Source: Pseudomonas sp. Irchel 3A7 (GTDB taxonomy: Bacteria; Pseudomonadota; Gammaproteobacteria; Pseudomonadales; Pseudomonadaceae). From it: a stretch of DNA of 64,000 bases. A program made the translations under genes and the position numbers. The stretch covers positions 1 to 64,000 of the forward strand of contig NZ_FYED01000008.1 in NCBI RefSeq assembly GCF_900187565.1, given 5' to 3'. The notes beneath the pieces are model-generated. The model was not told the origin of the DNA and ran no database searches. It saw only the letters and a list, made by a program, of their open reading frames with translations. Numbering within the stretch: position 1 is the stretch's first letter; each line of letters starts with the position of its first letter. This document shows positions 47,650 to 56,429 of the stretch, piece by piece.

Positions 47650-50600
47650 ATGCACCTGCTCAGGACCCAGCCCGGCGGATTTGTGTCGGATGAAAACATT
47701 GCCGACCTTGGACAAACCCCCGCCGAGCTGGTGATCCTGTGCAGCGGCGACTCCAGCCTGGCGCTGCTCGCCGAGGCAGCGCAGCAGTTGCCCGACGACT
47801 ACCCGAGCGTGCGCCTGGCCAATCCGATGCAGGTACAGAATCACGCCTCGGTCGATCTGTACGTCGATGAAGTGCTGCGCCACGCCAAAGTCATTCTGAT
47901 ATCGCTGCATGGCGGCATAGCCTATTGGCGTTACGGCATCGAGCGTCTGGTGGAGTTGTCGCAACGTGGTGTGCAACTGATTCTGGTCCCGGGCGATGAT
48001 CGCCCGGACCCGGAACTCAGCGACCTGAGCACCGTGATCCCTGAGGACCGCGACCGGCTCTGGCACTTCCTGCGTCAGGGTGGCATGGGCAATGCCCTGG
48101 ACTTGTTTCGCTGCCTGGCCAGTCGCTGGCTGGGTCGTGATTACCCATGGTCCGAGCCGCAAACCCTGCCGCGCACGGCGATTTACCACCCGCAAAAAAG
48201 CCCCGCGACGCTGCAGGATTGGCGAGCTGACTGGCAGACCGATCAGCCCGTGGCGGCGGTACTGTTTTATCGCTCGCACCTGCAAGCGGCGAATACCGCT
48301 TTCATCGATGTTTTCTGCCAGCGTTTGCAGGCGGCGGGGTTGAACCCGTTGCCGATTGCGCTGGCCAGTTTGAAAGAACCCGGTTGCCTGACGGTGGTCG
48401 AGGACTGGCTGGATGAAGTCGAGGCGGGGGTGATTCTCAACACCACTGGGTTCGCGCAATCGAGCCCCGAAGCGCCGCACTTGCGGCCGTTTCGCCGCAA
48501 CATCCCGGTGATTCAGGCGATTTGTGCCCAGGACAACGAGCCGGGCTGGCGCGCCAGCGAGCAGGGCCTCGGGCCCCGGGATCTGGCGATGCACATCGCG
48601 CTGCCGGAACTGGACGGACGCATCATCAGCCGACCGATCAGTTTCAAGGATCTGGCCTGGCGCAGTGAGCGCAGTCAGTCCGACGTGGTCTGCTACCGGC
48701 CACAACCTGAGCGCATGGACTTCGTCGCCGAACTGGCGCGGCGCTGGATCGATCTGGCGCGCCTGCGCAATTCTGAAAAGCGGGTTGCGCTGATCCTCGC
48801 CAATTACCCGACCCGTGATGGTCGCATCGGCAATGGTGTGGGGCTCGATACTCCGGCTGCGGCGCTGAACATCCTGCGAGCGCTTCATAAAGAAGGTTAT
48901 CCGCTGCCGGCCGAATTGCCGGGCAGTGGTACTGCGCTGATCCAGCAATTGCTCGGCGGCGTCAGCAACGATCTGGAAACAATCGACCAACGCCCGTGCC
49001 AGCAAAGTCTGGCCATGGACGAATACCTGACAATGTTCAACGCACTGCCCGAAACCAATCGCGCGGCGGTACAAGAGCGTTGGGGATCGCCGGAAAACGA
49101 TCCGATGTGCCGAGGTGGTCGAATGATGATCGCCGGGTTGCGTTTCGGCCTGACCTTCGTCGGCATTCAGCCGGCGCGGGGTTATCAGGTCGATCCGAGT
49201 GCGGTGTATCACGACCCGGACCTGGTGCCGCCCCACGGCTATCTGGCGTTCTATTTCTGGCTGCGCAATACTTATGGCGCCCACGGCGTGATCCACGTCG
49301 GCAAGCACGGCAACCTCGAATGGTTGCCGGGCAAGGGCGTCGGGCTGTCGGAGAATTGCTGGCCGGACGCACTGCTCGGGCCGTTACCGAACATCTATCC
49401 GTTCATCGTCAACGATCCGGGCGAGGGCGCCCAGGCCAAGCGCCGCACCCAGGCGGTGATCATCGATCACTTGATGCCGCCCCTGACCCGCGCCGAAACC
49501 TATGGACCGCTGCGCAACCTGGAGCTGCTGGCCGACGAGTATTACGAAGCGCAACTGCTCGATCCGCGCCGCGCCCGGGAGTTGCAACGGGACATCCTGC
49601 AATTGGTGCGCGAGACCCACATCGACCGCGAACTGCAGCTTGAAGAGCAGCTGGACAGCGACGCCGATGCGGCGATCTGGCTGCCGCGCCTGGACACTTA
49701 CCTGTGCGACTTGAAAGAGTCGCAGATCCGCGATGGTTTGCACGTGTTCGGCGAATCACCGGCCGGGCGTCTGCGCATTGACACCTTGCTTGCGCTGCTG
49801 CGTATTCCCCGGGGCGATGGGCGCGGGGCGCAGTCGAGTCTGCTGCGGGCGTTGGCCAAGGCCTTCGGGCTGGGGTTCGATCCGCTCGATTGCGCGTTGG
49901 CCGATCCGTGGAGCGGACCTCGTCCCGATGCATTAATGTCGATCAGTGAAGAGCTCTGGCGCACTACGGGCGATACCCGCGAACGTCTCGAACTGTTCGC
50001 TGCACAGCTTATTTCACAGATGTTGAATGCCCCCTGTGGGAGCCAGCCTGCTGGCGATGGACTGTCAGCCACATTGATGTCGACTGACACTCCATCGCCA
50101 GCAGGCTGGCTCCCACAGGAGACGCGTTTGATTGAAGTACAAGCCATCCTCGACAACTTGCGCGAGGTGGTCGCACCAAGGCTCGACGCCTGTGGTCCCG
50201 CAGAAATGCGCGGTCTGCTCGATGCCCTCAGTGGGCGTTTCGTGCCCGCCGGCCCCAGCGGCGCACCGAGTCGCGGGCGCCTGGATGTGCTACCGACCGG
50301 GCGCAATTTTTACTCGGTAGATGTGCGCAACCTGCCGACCACCACCGCATGGCGCATCGGTTTCCAATCGGCCAACCTGATTCTTGAACGCCACCTGCAG
50401 GACCACGGTGATCATTTGCGCCAGCTCGGCCTGTCGGTGTGGGGTACTGCGACCATGCGCACCGGCGGCGATGACATCGCCCAGGCCATGGCGCTGATGG
50501 GGGTGCGTCCGGTCTGGGCCACCGGCAGTCAGCGGGTCGATGACTTCGAGATTCTGCCGCTGAGCCTGCTCGATCGCCCACGGGTGGACGTGACCTTGCG

Positions 50601-51492
50601 CGTGTCCGGTTTCTTTCGCGACGCCTTCGCCAACCTCATCCGCCTGTTCGACGCCGCCGTGCAAGCGGTCGCCGGGCTGGATGAGCCGGACGATCTCAAC
50701 CCGTTGGCGGCCAAAGTGCGCGCCGAACGTGAAGCGTTATTGCAAGCAGGCCTTGATGAAGACGCCGCGCGGCGTCAGGCCGGCTGGCGTATTTTCGGTG
50801 CCAAACCCGGTGCCTATGGGGCAGGGGTACAGGGCGCCATCGATGGTCGTCTGTGGCAGAGCCGCGAGGATCTGGCCGAGGTGTATTTGAACTGGGGCGG
50901 TTATGCCTACGGCGGTTCAGACGAAGGCACCGCGGCCCGAGATCAGTTCGCCCAGCGTCTGAGCCAGGTGCAAGCGGTGCTGCAAAACCAGGACAATCGT
51001 GAACACGACTTGCTCGACTCCAATGATTATTACCAGTTCCAGGGCGGCATGCTGGCCGCCGTGGAAAGCCTCGGCGGCGAAGTGGCGGCCAGTTATCACG
51101 GTGATCACAGCCAGCCGGACCTGCCGAAGATCCGCACGCTGAAGGAAGAACTGAACCGGGTCATCCGCTCCCGGGCGGCCAATCCGAAGTGGCTGGAGGG
51201 CGTCAAGCGTCACGGCTATAAAGGTGCGTTCGAAATGGCCGCGACGGTCGATAACCTGTTCGCCTTCGACGCCACCACCCGGTTGATCGACGATCATCAG
51301 TACGCGTTGCTGGCCGATGCCTATCTGCTCGATCCAGACACCCGGGATTTCGTGCGCGAGCACAACCCCCATGCCTTGCGCGACATGACCGAGCGCATGC
51401 TCGAAGCGCAGCAGCGGGGGATGTGGAAGGCGCCGGGTGAGTATCGCGAGGCGCTGGAAAACTTGCTGTTGGATATAGAAGAAGATACCTGA
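47650..51492 (+). CDS. cobN: Cobaltochelatase subunit CobN with an in-frame REP insert
   Basis: The 1280-aa large subunit inserts Co2+ into hydrogenobyrinate diamide. Signature segments are visible throughout: KHGNLEWLPGKGVGLSE, NLYPF-type NIYPFIVNDPGEGAQAKR, RDVLPTGRNFYSVD-type RLDVLPTGRNFYS, and GVKRHGYKGAFEMAATVDNLFAFDATT near the end. From 50033 to 50119 the gene contains an 87-bp REP pair, exactly 29 codons, read through as CGSQPAGDGLSATLMSTDTP and so on. The insert lies between helical segments, just before the conserved LPTGRN region. The frame is open, so the protein is probably still made. Confidence 0.92.
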   Translation: MHLLRTQPGGFVSDENIADLGQTPAELVILCSGDSSLALLAEAAQQLPDDYPSVRLANPMQVQNHASVDLYVDEVLRHAKVILISLHGGIAYWRYGIERLVELSQRGVQLILVPGDDRPDPELSDLSTVIPEDRDRLWHFLRQGGMGNALDLFRCLASRWLGRDYPWSEPQTLPRTAIYHPQKSPATLQDWRADWQTDQPVAAVLFYRSHLQAANTAFIDVFCQRLQAAGLNPLPIALASLKEPGCLTVVEDWLDEVEAGVILNTTGFAQSSPEAPHLRPFRRNIPVIQAICAQDNEPGWRASEQGLGPRDLAMHIALPELDGRIISRPISFKDLAWRSERSQSDVVCYRPQPERMDFVAELARRWIDLARLRNSEKRVALILANYPTRDGRIGNGVGLDTPAAALNILRALHKEGYPLPAELPGSGTALIQQLLGGVSNDLETIDQRPCQQSLAMDEYLTMFNALPETNRAAVQERWGSPENDPMCRGGRMMIAGLRFGLTFVGIQPARGYQVDPSAVYHDPDLVPPHGYLAFYFWLRNTYGAHGVIHVGKHGNLEWLPGKGVGLSENCWPDALLGPLPNIYPFIVNDPGEGAQAKRRTQAVIIDHLMPPLTRAETYGPLRNLELLADEYYEAQLLDPRRARELQRDILQLVRETHIDRELQLEEQLDSDADAAIWLPRLDTYLCDLKESQIRDGLHVFGESPAGRLRIDTLLALLRIPRGDGRGAQSSLLRALAKAFGLGFDPLDCALADPWSGPRPDALMSISEELWRTTGDTRERLELFAAQLISQMLNAPCGSQPAGDGLSATLMSTDTPSPAGWLPQETRLIEVQAILDNLREVVAPRLDACGPAEMRGLLDALSGRFVPAGPSGAPSRGRLDVLPTGRNFYSVDVRNLPTTTAWRIGFQSANLILERHLQDHGDHLRQLGLSVWGTATMRTGGDDIAQAMALMGVRPVWATGSQRVDDFEILPLSLLDRPRVDVTLRVSGFFRDAFANLIRLFDAAVQAVAGLDEPDDLNPLAAKVRAEREALLQAGLDEDAARRQAGWRIFGAKPGAYGAGVQGAIDGRLWQSREDLAEVYLNWGGYAYGGSDEGTAARDQFAQRLSQVQAVLQNQDNREHDLLDSNDYYQFQGGMLAAVESLGGEVAASYHGDHSQPDLPKIRTLKEELNRVIRSRAANPKWLEGVKRHGYKGAFEMAATVDNLFAFDATTRLIDDHQYALLADAYLLDPDTRDFVREHNPHALRDMTERMLEAQQRGMWKAPGEYREALENLLLDIEEDT
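50033..50119. repeat. REP pair (GCCAGCAGGCTGGC core) inside cobN
   Basis: The arms CCTGTGGGAGCCAGCCTGCT and its complement are perfect inverted repeats around a 31-base spacer. The pair is in frame, with no stop in the cobN frame. The core bases (CCAGC/GCTGG) differ from the common GCGAGC type by paired changes in both arms. Confidence 0.92.
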
Positions 51493-51506
51493 AACAGCAC
51501 AGTCCC

Positions 51507-51599
51507 CTGTGGGAGCGGGCTTGCCCGCGATGAGGCCGTAACATCCAGCATCATTATTGACTGACACACCGCTATCGCGGGCAAGCCCGCTCCCACAGG
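51507..51599. repeat. REP pair (GCGGGCAAGCCCGC core)
   Basis: Inverted arms (CTGTGGGAGCGGGCTTGCCC and its complement) lie between cobN and the chelatase ATPase gene, inside the presumed operon. Confidence 0.87.
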
Positions 51600-51644
51600 G
51601 ACTGAGGTGTCTGTGAGATTACCGACCATGACCGAGATCTGATA

Positions 51645-52643
51645 ATGACCGACACCCCGCATTTTCCCCTATCCGCCGTGGTCGGCGCCGATGACTTGAA
51701 ACTCGCGCTGTACCTGACCGCCATTGACCCGAAGATCGGCGGCGTGCTGATCGAAGGCCCGCGCGGCATGGCCAAATCGACCCTGGCCCGAGGCCTGGCG
51801 GACCTGCTCGCCAGCGGTCAGTTCGTCACCTTGCCGTTGGGTACCACTGAAGAGCGCCTGGTCGGCACCCTCGACCTGGATGCTGCCCTGAGCGAAGGTC
51901 GCGCACAATTTTCCCCCGGCGTGTTGGCCAAGGCTGATGGCGGCGTGCTCTACGTCGATGAAGTCAATCTGCTGCCCGATCACCTGGTCGATTTACTGCT
52001 CGACGTCGCCGCCAGCGGCACCAATCTGGTCGAGCGCGACGGCATCTCCCATCGGCATTCGGCGAAGTTCGTGCTGATCGGCACCATGAACCCGGAAGAG
52101 GGTGAGTTGCGTCCGCAACTGCTCGACCGCTTTGGCTTGAACGTCGCCCTCAGCGGCCATACCGCACCCACCGAGCGCGGCCAGATCATCCGTCGGCGTC
52201 TGGATTTCGACAGCGATCCCCAAGGTTTTTGCGCCGAGTGGGAAACCCAGCAGCAATCATTGCGCGAACGTTGCCATAAGGCGCGTAGCGCATTGGTGGA
52301 CATTCCCCTCGACGATGCAGCGCTGGAGCAGATTACCGAGCGCTGCTTTGCCGCCGGTGTCGATGGCCTGCGCGCCGATCTGGTCTGGTTGCGCGCGGCG
52401 CGTGCCCATGCCGCCTGGAGAGGGGCGCGTGCCATCGCCGAGGAAGATATCGATGCGGTCGCCGAGTTTGCCTTGCGCCATCGTCGCCGCGAACAGTCGC
52501 CACTTGCACCACAACAAAACCAGGCGCCTTCGGTTCAGCCTTCAAACCCGAGCGAAGGCCAGGGTCAATGGGGTGAAATGCCCGCCCAGGCACTCGCGAC
52601 TGGCGCCCGACGTGAAGTGCCGAGTTGGCCAAAAAAGCCCTAG
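51645..52643 (+). CDS. Chelatase AAA+ ATPase subunit (ChlI/BchI-like)
   Basis: The 332-aa AAA+ protein resembles magnesium chelatase subunit I: Walker A EGPRGMAKSTLARGL, the ChlI insert GTTEERLVGTLDLDAALSEG, Walker B VLYVDEVNLLPDHLVDLLLD, and the sensor segment GTMNPEEGELRPQLLDRFGL. Next to CobN it probably supplies the ATP-driven motor of the aerobic cobaltochelatase in place of CobS. A REP pair separates it from cobN. Its C-terminal tail is Gln/Pro-rich and overlaps the next reading frame by 19 bp. Confidence 0.88.
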   Translation: MTDTPHFPLSAVVGADDLKLALYLTAIDPKIGGVLIEGPRGMAKSTLARGLADLLASGQFVTLPLGTTEERLVGTLDLDAALSEGRAQFSPGVLAKADGGVLYVDEVNLLPDHLVDLLLDVAASGTNLVERDGISHRHSAKFVLIGTMNPEEGELRPQLLDRFGLNVALSGHTAPTERGQIIRRRLDFDSDPQGFCAEWETQQQSLRERCHKARSALVDIPLDDAALEQITERCFAAGVDGLRADLVWLRAARAHAAWRGARAIAEEDIDAVAEFALRHRRREQSPLAPQQNQAPSVQPSNPSEGQGQWGEMPAQALATGARREVPSWPKKP

Positions 52644-53308
52644 GCATTCGCCCTCGATCTGATGCGGGGGCGAATGCCAGACCCCGTGCCGGACGCCTGG
52701 ACAACGGCAAGCAGGGTAAGCGTCACGCTGCTCGAAGCGGTTCGGTCAATTGGCCCGGCACCTTGCTCAACGGCCGGCCCCGTCAGCGCACGGATCTGCT
52801 TTTTCAACTGCGCACCCGTTCGCCCCATGAACTGTGGTTGGTGATCGTCGACGCGTCGGCCTCGACCCGTCGTCATCAAGCGCTAGGTGATGCGAAGGGG
52901 CTGTTGGCGCAACTGTTCGACGACGCCTACCGTCAACGCGCGCGCCTGGCTTTGCTGACGGCCAGTGGTGCGTTGCCGAAGTGGCAGGTGCAAGGGTTGA
53001 AAGCCTCCAGCGGTCTGCGCCACTGGCTCGATGGGCTTGGCGCGGGTGGCGGCACGCCGTTGCTGGCGGCGCTGGGGGAGGCGGGGTGCTGGCTGGCTGC
53101 ACGGCAAAAGCGGTTTCCGGCGGAGCAACAGCGGTTGCTGGTGGTGACTGATGGTCGGTTGAAAGAGTGGCCGGCGTTGCCCGCACTCGATTGTCCGGGG
53201 CTGGTGATCGACATCGAGCGCGGGCCGATCCGCCTTGGGCGTAGCAGGGTACTGGCGGCGCAATTGCAGTCCGAGTATCGGCATATCGATGAGTTGCTGC
53301 CGGGCTGA
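52625..53308 (+). CDS. VWA-domain chelatase subunit (ChlD/CobT C-terminal-like)
   Basis: The 227-aa protein is a von Willebrand A domain with the metal-ion site DASASTRR (a DxSxS motif, near residue 76) and VVTDGRLKEWP. In a CobN neighbourhood it is the likely partner of the ATPase, replacing the VWA half of CobT or ChlD. The frame opens with TTG inside the previous gene, with a basic leader (KARPRAGR-like). The proper start is unsure, since no ATG or GTG lies before the domain in this frame near a good ribosome site. Confidence 0.8.
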   Translation: MAKKALGIRPRSDAGANARPRAGRLDNGKQGKRHAARSGSVNWPGTLLNGRPRQRTDLLFQLRTRSPHELWLVIVDASASTRRHQALGDAKGLLAQLFDDAYRQRARLALLTASGALPKWQVQGLKASSGLRHWLDGLGAGGGTPLLAALGEAGCWLAARQKRFPAEQQRLLVVTDGRLKEWPALPALDCPGLVIDIERGPIRLGRSRVLAAQLQSEYRHIDELLPG

Positions 53309-53328
53309 GTGCTGTGTTGTCTGTGCGG

Positions 53329-53419
53329 GCCTCTTCGCGAGCAGGCTCGCTCCCATATTGGATCTCCTGTGTAAACAAATCCCCTGTGGGAGCGAGCCGG
53401 TTCCGGGCGGCGTTCCGAC
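53329..53419. repeat. REP arm plus GCCGCCCGG-type REP arm
   Basis: The left arm (53329-53355) is the common GCGAGCAGGCTCGC type. The right arm (53385-53419, reverse) is the variant also found at 13660-13694. It is the only visible mixed pair. Confidence 0.75.
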
Positions 53420-53452
53420 AAAAGCGGTGTATCAGGCACTGTAAGTTTTGAA

Positions 53453-54676
53453 CTACTTACCCATCGCCTGCCGGTACCGCTGTGTAAGCCGGGCGATGTG
53501 CACCCGGTCCAGAATCAACGCCCACAACGCCGACACCTGCGGCCGGGTCTTGCGCCCGCGACTCAAGCGCTGCAGCTGGAACTTCACCACCGCCATATTC
53601 GCCAGGGCCGCCAGCGGTTTGCGTTTCCAGCGAATCGGCGGTAGCTGTGGGTGACTGTTCTCACCTTCGCGCCAGCGTTTGACCAACTGCGGTTCGACGG
53701 CCAGCGCCGTACCGATCCCGGCCATGGCGATGCCTCTGTCGAGTACCTGCTCGACGATTGCCAGGCGCCGGATCCCGCCTGTCACCATCACCGGCATGCG
53801 CGCCACGCTGGCCGGTTCGCCAGCCATTTCCAGAAAGTACGCCTCACGGGCCAGGGTTCGGCCATCGCGGGCTTCGCCTTGCATGGCCGGTGCTTCGTAG
53901 CTGCCACCTGAAAGCTCCAGCAGGTCGATCTGCTGATCGTTGAGCCACTGGATCACTTGTCGCGCGTCGTCGGCATCGAAGCCACCGCGCTGGAAGTCCG
54001 CCGAGTTGAGCTTCACCGCCACGCAAAATTGCGGCGACACCGCGTTGTGTACCGCATCGACCACCGCCAGCAGCAAACGCGCACGGTTCTCCAGCGAACC
54101 GCCCCAGCGATCGGTGCGGCGATTGGTCAGCGGTGAGAGGAACTGGCTGAGCAAGTAACCGTGTGCGGCATGGATCTGCACGCCGCTGAACGCGGCCTTT
54201 TCCGCCAGTGCGGCGCTGGTGGCGAAGCGTTGGATCACCTCTTGGATATCGGCTTCGCTCATGGGCTTTGGCTCGGCGAACATCTTTGAAAACGAGCCCA
54301 GATCCAGCGCCACCGCAGAAGGCGCCAGGGCTTGCTGGCCGAGGTTGGCCATGGTTTGGCGGCCCGGATGATTGAGTTGCATCCACAAATGCGCGCCACC
54401 GGCGCGACCAATGCCGGCCCATTGGCGGAAGCGTTCCAGGTGGCGTTCGTCCTCCAGCACCACCCCACCGGGACCGGTCATGGCGCGGCGGTCGATCATC
54501 ACGTTGCCGGTCAGCAGCAGTCCGGTTTCGCCCTCGGCCCAGGCGTGATACAGGCGAAACAGCGCTTGATCGGGTGCCTGATCGCAATCGGCAAGGTTCT
54601 CTTCCATGGCGGCTTTGGCGACCCGGTTAGCGATGGTCTGGCCGTTGGGCAATTTCAAGGCTTGGAAGGGTGACAT
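53453..54676 (-). CDS. Old yellow enzyme-type NADH:flavin oxidoreductase
   Basis: The 407-aa FMN-dependent TIM barrel shows RVAKAAMEENLAD at the N terminus, WMQLNHPGRQ, FSGVQIHAAHGYLLSQFLSP, RTDRWGGSLENRARLL and VTGGIRR. Such enzymes reduce activated double bonds or other electrophiles. GAGGAG lies before the ATG. Upstream is a promoter with 19-bp spacing and a dyad between the boxes, which is the layout used by MerR/SoxR activators, so induction by electrophiles or redox stress is likely. The regulator gene is not in the window. The MFS gene end lies 105 bp upstream. Confidence 0.9.
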   Translation of the reverse strand: MSPFQALKLPNGQTIANRVAKAAMEENLADCDQAPDQALFRLYHAWAEGETGLLLTGNVMIDRRAMTGPGGVVLEDERHLERFRQWAGIGRAGGAHLWMQLNHPGRQTMANLGQQALAPSAVALDLGSFSKMFAEPKPMSEADIQEVIQRFATSAALAEKAAFSGVQIHAAHGYLLSQFLSPLTNRRTDRWGGSLENRARLLLAVVDAVHNAVSPQFCVAVKLNSADFQRGGFDADDARQVIQWLNDQQIDLLELSGGSYEAPAMQGEARDGRTLAREAYFLEMAGEPASVARMPVMVTGGIRRLAIVEQVLDRGIAMAGIGTALAVEPQLVKRWREGENSHPQLPPIRWKRKPLAALANMAVVKFQLQRLSRGRKTRPQVSALWALILDRVHIARLTQRYRQAMGK

Positions 54677-54703
54677 GCTTGACTCCTCATCAGTGATGAA
54701 CAG

Positions 54704-54734
54704 AGGCTAAGCTTAAAGCTCACTTTAATGTCAA
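54704..54734 (-). promoter_or_regulatory. MerR/SoxR-type promoter with 19-bp spacer and central dyad
   Basis: On the minus strand a perfect -35 TTGACA (54729-54734) is followed after 19 bases by TAGCCT (54704-54709). The spacer holds the perfect inverted repeat TTAAAG-4-CTTTAA (54713-54728). Overlong spacing with a dyad in the spacer is characteristic of MerR-family activation. It lies about 28 bases before the oxidoreductase ATG. Confidence 0.6.
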
Positions 54735-54781
54735 GCAGTCCGACGCCATGACCTGTGATGAATGCCGAACGGGTGATGGCC

Positions 54782-56326
54782 TCACTCAAGCACCAGGTTC
54801 GACCGGGATACGGGAATCGGATTGCGCATCAGCGTGCCGACCACCAGCGCAGCCAGTAATCCTGCCAGTCCAGCGATCCACAGCAACAGGCTGAAGCCCC
54901 CGACAAACGCCTGGCGAGCCAGCGGCTCGACCACCGACTGTGCGGCTTGCGGCAACAGGCTCATGGCCGCCGGCATGTCACCGGCCACCACCCGTGAGGC
55001 GACGCCTTGAGTGTGTTCCAGCCACTGCCCGCCCTGTGCCGACAGGTTGTCGTGCAGCAACTGTTCGCTATGGCCCGACAGCAAGGCGCCATAGACCCCG
55101 ATCGCCAGCATCACGGCACTGAAACGCATGGTGGTGCTCATGCCCGACGCCATGCCGGTACGCTCTCGGGGTACGCAGGCCATGATGTTTTTCTGCGTGT
55201 CGCCATTGAGCAACCCGGCACCGGCACCGGTCACGGCAATCGCCAGGGCGAAGGGCAGGTAGCCGCCGCTGTTGACCGCCCAGGCGCTCAGCAGGTTGCC
55301 GCAACCCACCAGTGTCAGCCCGATCGCCATCATGTTTGCCGGGTGAACGCGTCCCGCCAGCCGTGCGCCGATGCGCGGGAAGATCAGCATGGTCACGGCA
55401 AACGGCAGCATGCCCAATCCGGCGGAAATGGCGGTAAAGCCCAGGCCGTTCTGCAAGTAGAACGGCAGCATGGTCATCATCACCTGGGCGCAGGCGGCGT
55501 AGGAGAACATGCCGAGCAAGGCACCGATGAAGCGCGGATGCCTGAACAATTGCAAGTCGATCATCGGCCGCTGTTGCAGGCGCTCGATCACGACGAACAA
55601 ACCCAGCAACAGGGCACCGCCCACCAGGCGTGCGTAGGTGACGGGGTTGTTCCAGCCGATCCGGTTGGCTTCGATCAGGCCCCAGATCAGGCACAACAGG
55701 CTGGCGCTGAAGGCGAGGCTGCCCCAAGGGTCGAGGCGGGCGGCCTGGGCATCGCGGGATTCCGGCACTGCGCGCCAGACCATGTACATGAGGAACAGGC
55801 CGACCGGCAGGTTGAGGTAGAAAATCCAGCGCCAGCCGACGAATTCAGTGATCAATCCGCCCAAGGTCGGCGCCGCCGTCATGGCCACGCCCATACAACC
55901 GCCCCAGAACGCCCAGGCCTTGGCCCGTTCCAGTTCATCGTGGAAGGTATGACCGATGGAGGCCAGCGCGGAGGTCAGCAGCAGCGCGGCACCGACGCCC
56001 TTGATCGTCCGTGCGATGTCCAGAAACAGTGCGTTCGGCGCCGCACCGCAACCCAGCGAGGCCAGGATGAAAATACCCAGACCCCACATCAGGGTTTTCT
56101 GCCGGCCAAAGCGGTCGGCCAGGCTGCCGGCGGGCAGCAGCAAGGCGGCGAAGGCCAGCATGTAGGCACTGACCACCCATTCGATATCAGCGAAATTCGC
56201 CCCCAGATCCCGAGCGATGCTGGGCAAGGTAACGGCGACGATATTAGTGTCCAGCACGATCAACGAACACACGGCTGAGGCGGTGAGCAAGGTCAGGCGC
56301 GGACTCACCTTGGGTTTGACGGACAT
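54782..56326 (-). CDS. MFS drug exporter, DHA2 family
   Basis: The 514-aa protein has about 14 membrane helices and the DHA2 signature LDTNIVAVTLPSIARDLG in helix 1 with GSLADRFGRQKTLMWG in loop 2-3. It exports small toxic molecules by proton antiport; the substrate is unknown. The LysR gene starts 103 bp away on the opposite strand, so it likely controls this exporter. Confidence 0.9.
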   Translation of the reverse strand: MSVKPKVSPRLTLLTASAVCSLIVLDTNIVAVTLPSIARDLGANFADIEWVVSAYMLAFAALLLPAGSLADRFGRQKTLMWGLGIFILASLGCGAAPNALFLDIARTIKGVGAALLLTSALASIGHTFHDELERAKAWAFWGGCMGVAMTAAPTLGGLITEFVGWRWIFYLNLPVGLFLMYMVWRAVPESRDAQAARLDPWGSLAFSASLLCLIWGLIEANRIGWNNPVTYARLVGGALLLGLFVVIERLQQRPMIDLQLFRHPRFIGALLGMFSYAACAQVMMTMLPFYLQNGLGFTAISAGLGMLPFAVTMLIFPRIGARLAGRVHPANMMAIGLTLVGCGNLLSAWAVNSGGYLPFALAIAVTGAGAGLLNGDTQKNIMACVPRERTGMASGMSTTMRFSAVMLAIGVYGALLSGHSEQLLHDNLSAQGGQWLEHTQGVASRVVAGDMPAAMSLLPQAAQSVVEPLARQAFVGGFSLLLWIAGLAGLLAALVVGTLMRNPIPVSRSNLVLE

Positions 56327-56429
56327 GGCGGACGTTCTCTACTGTGAAGTGATGTGCAGCTTATCGCTGGCTGACGGTCCCTTTGTTAGGCGCGCATCAT
56401 CACTTCATTACCTTTGAGCTAACGCACCG

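Noticed and set aside
46390..49308. 972-codon minus-strand frame opposite cobW and cobN
   Set aside because: It is antisense to two well-supported genes and consists of low-complexity His/Gln/Arg-rich sequence typical of shadow frames.
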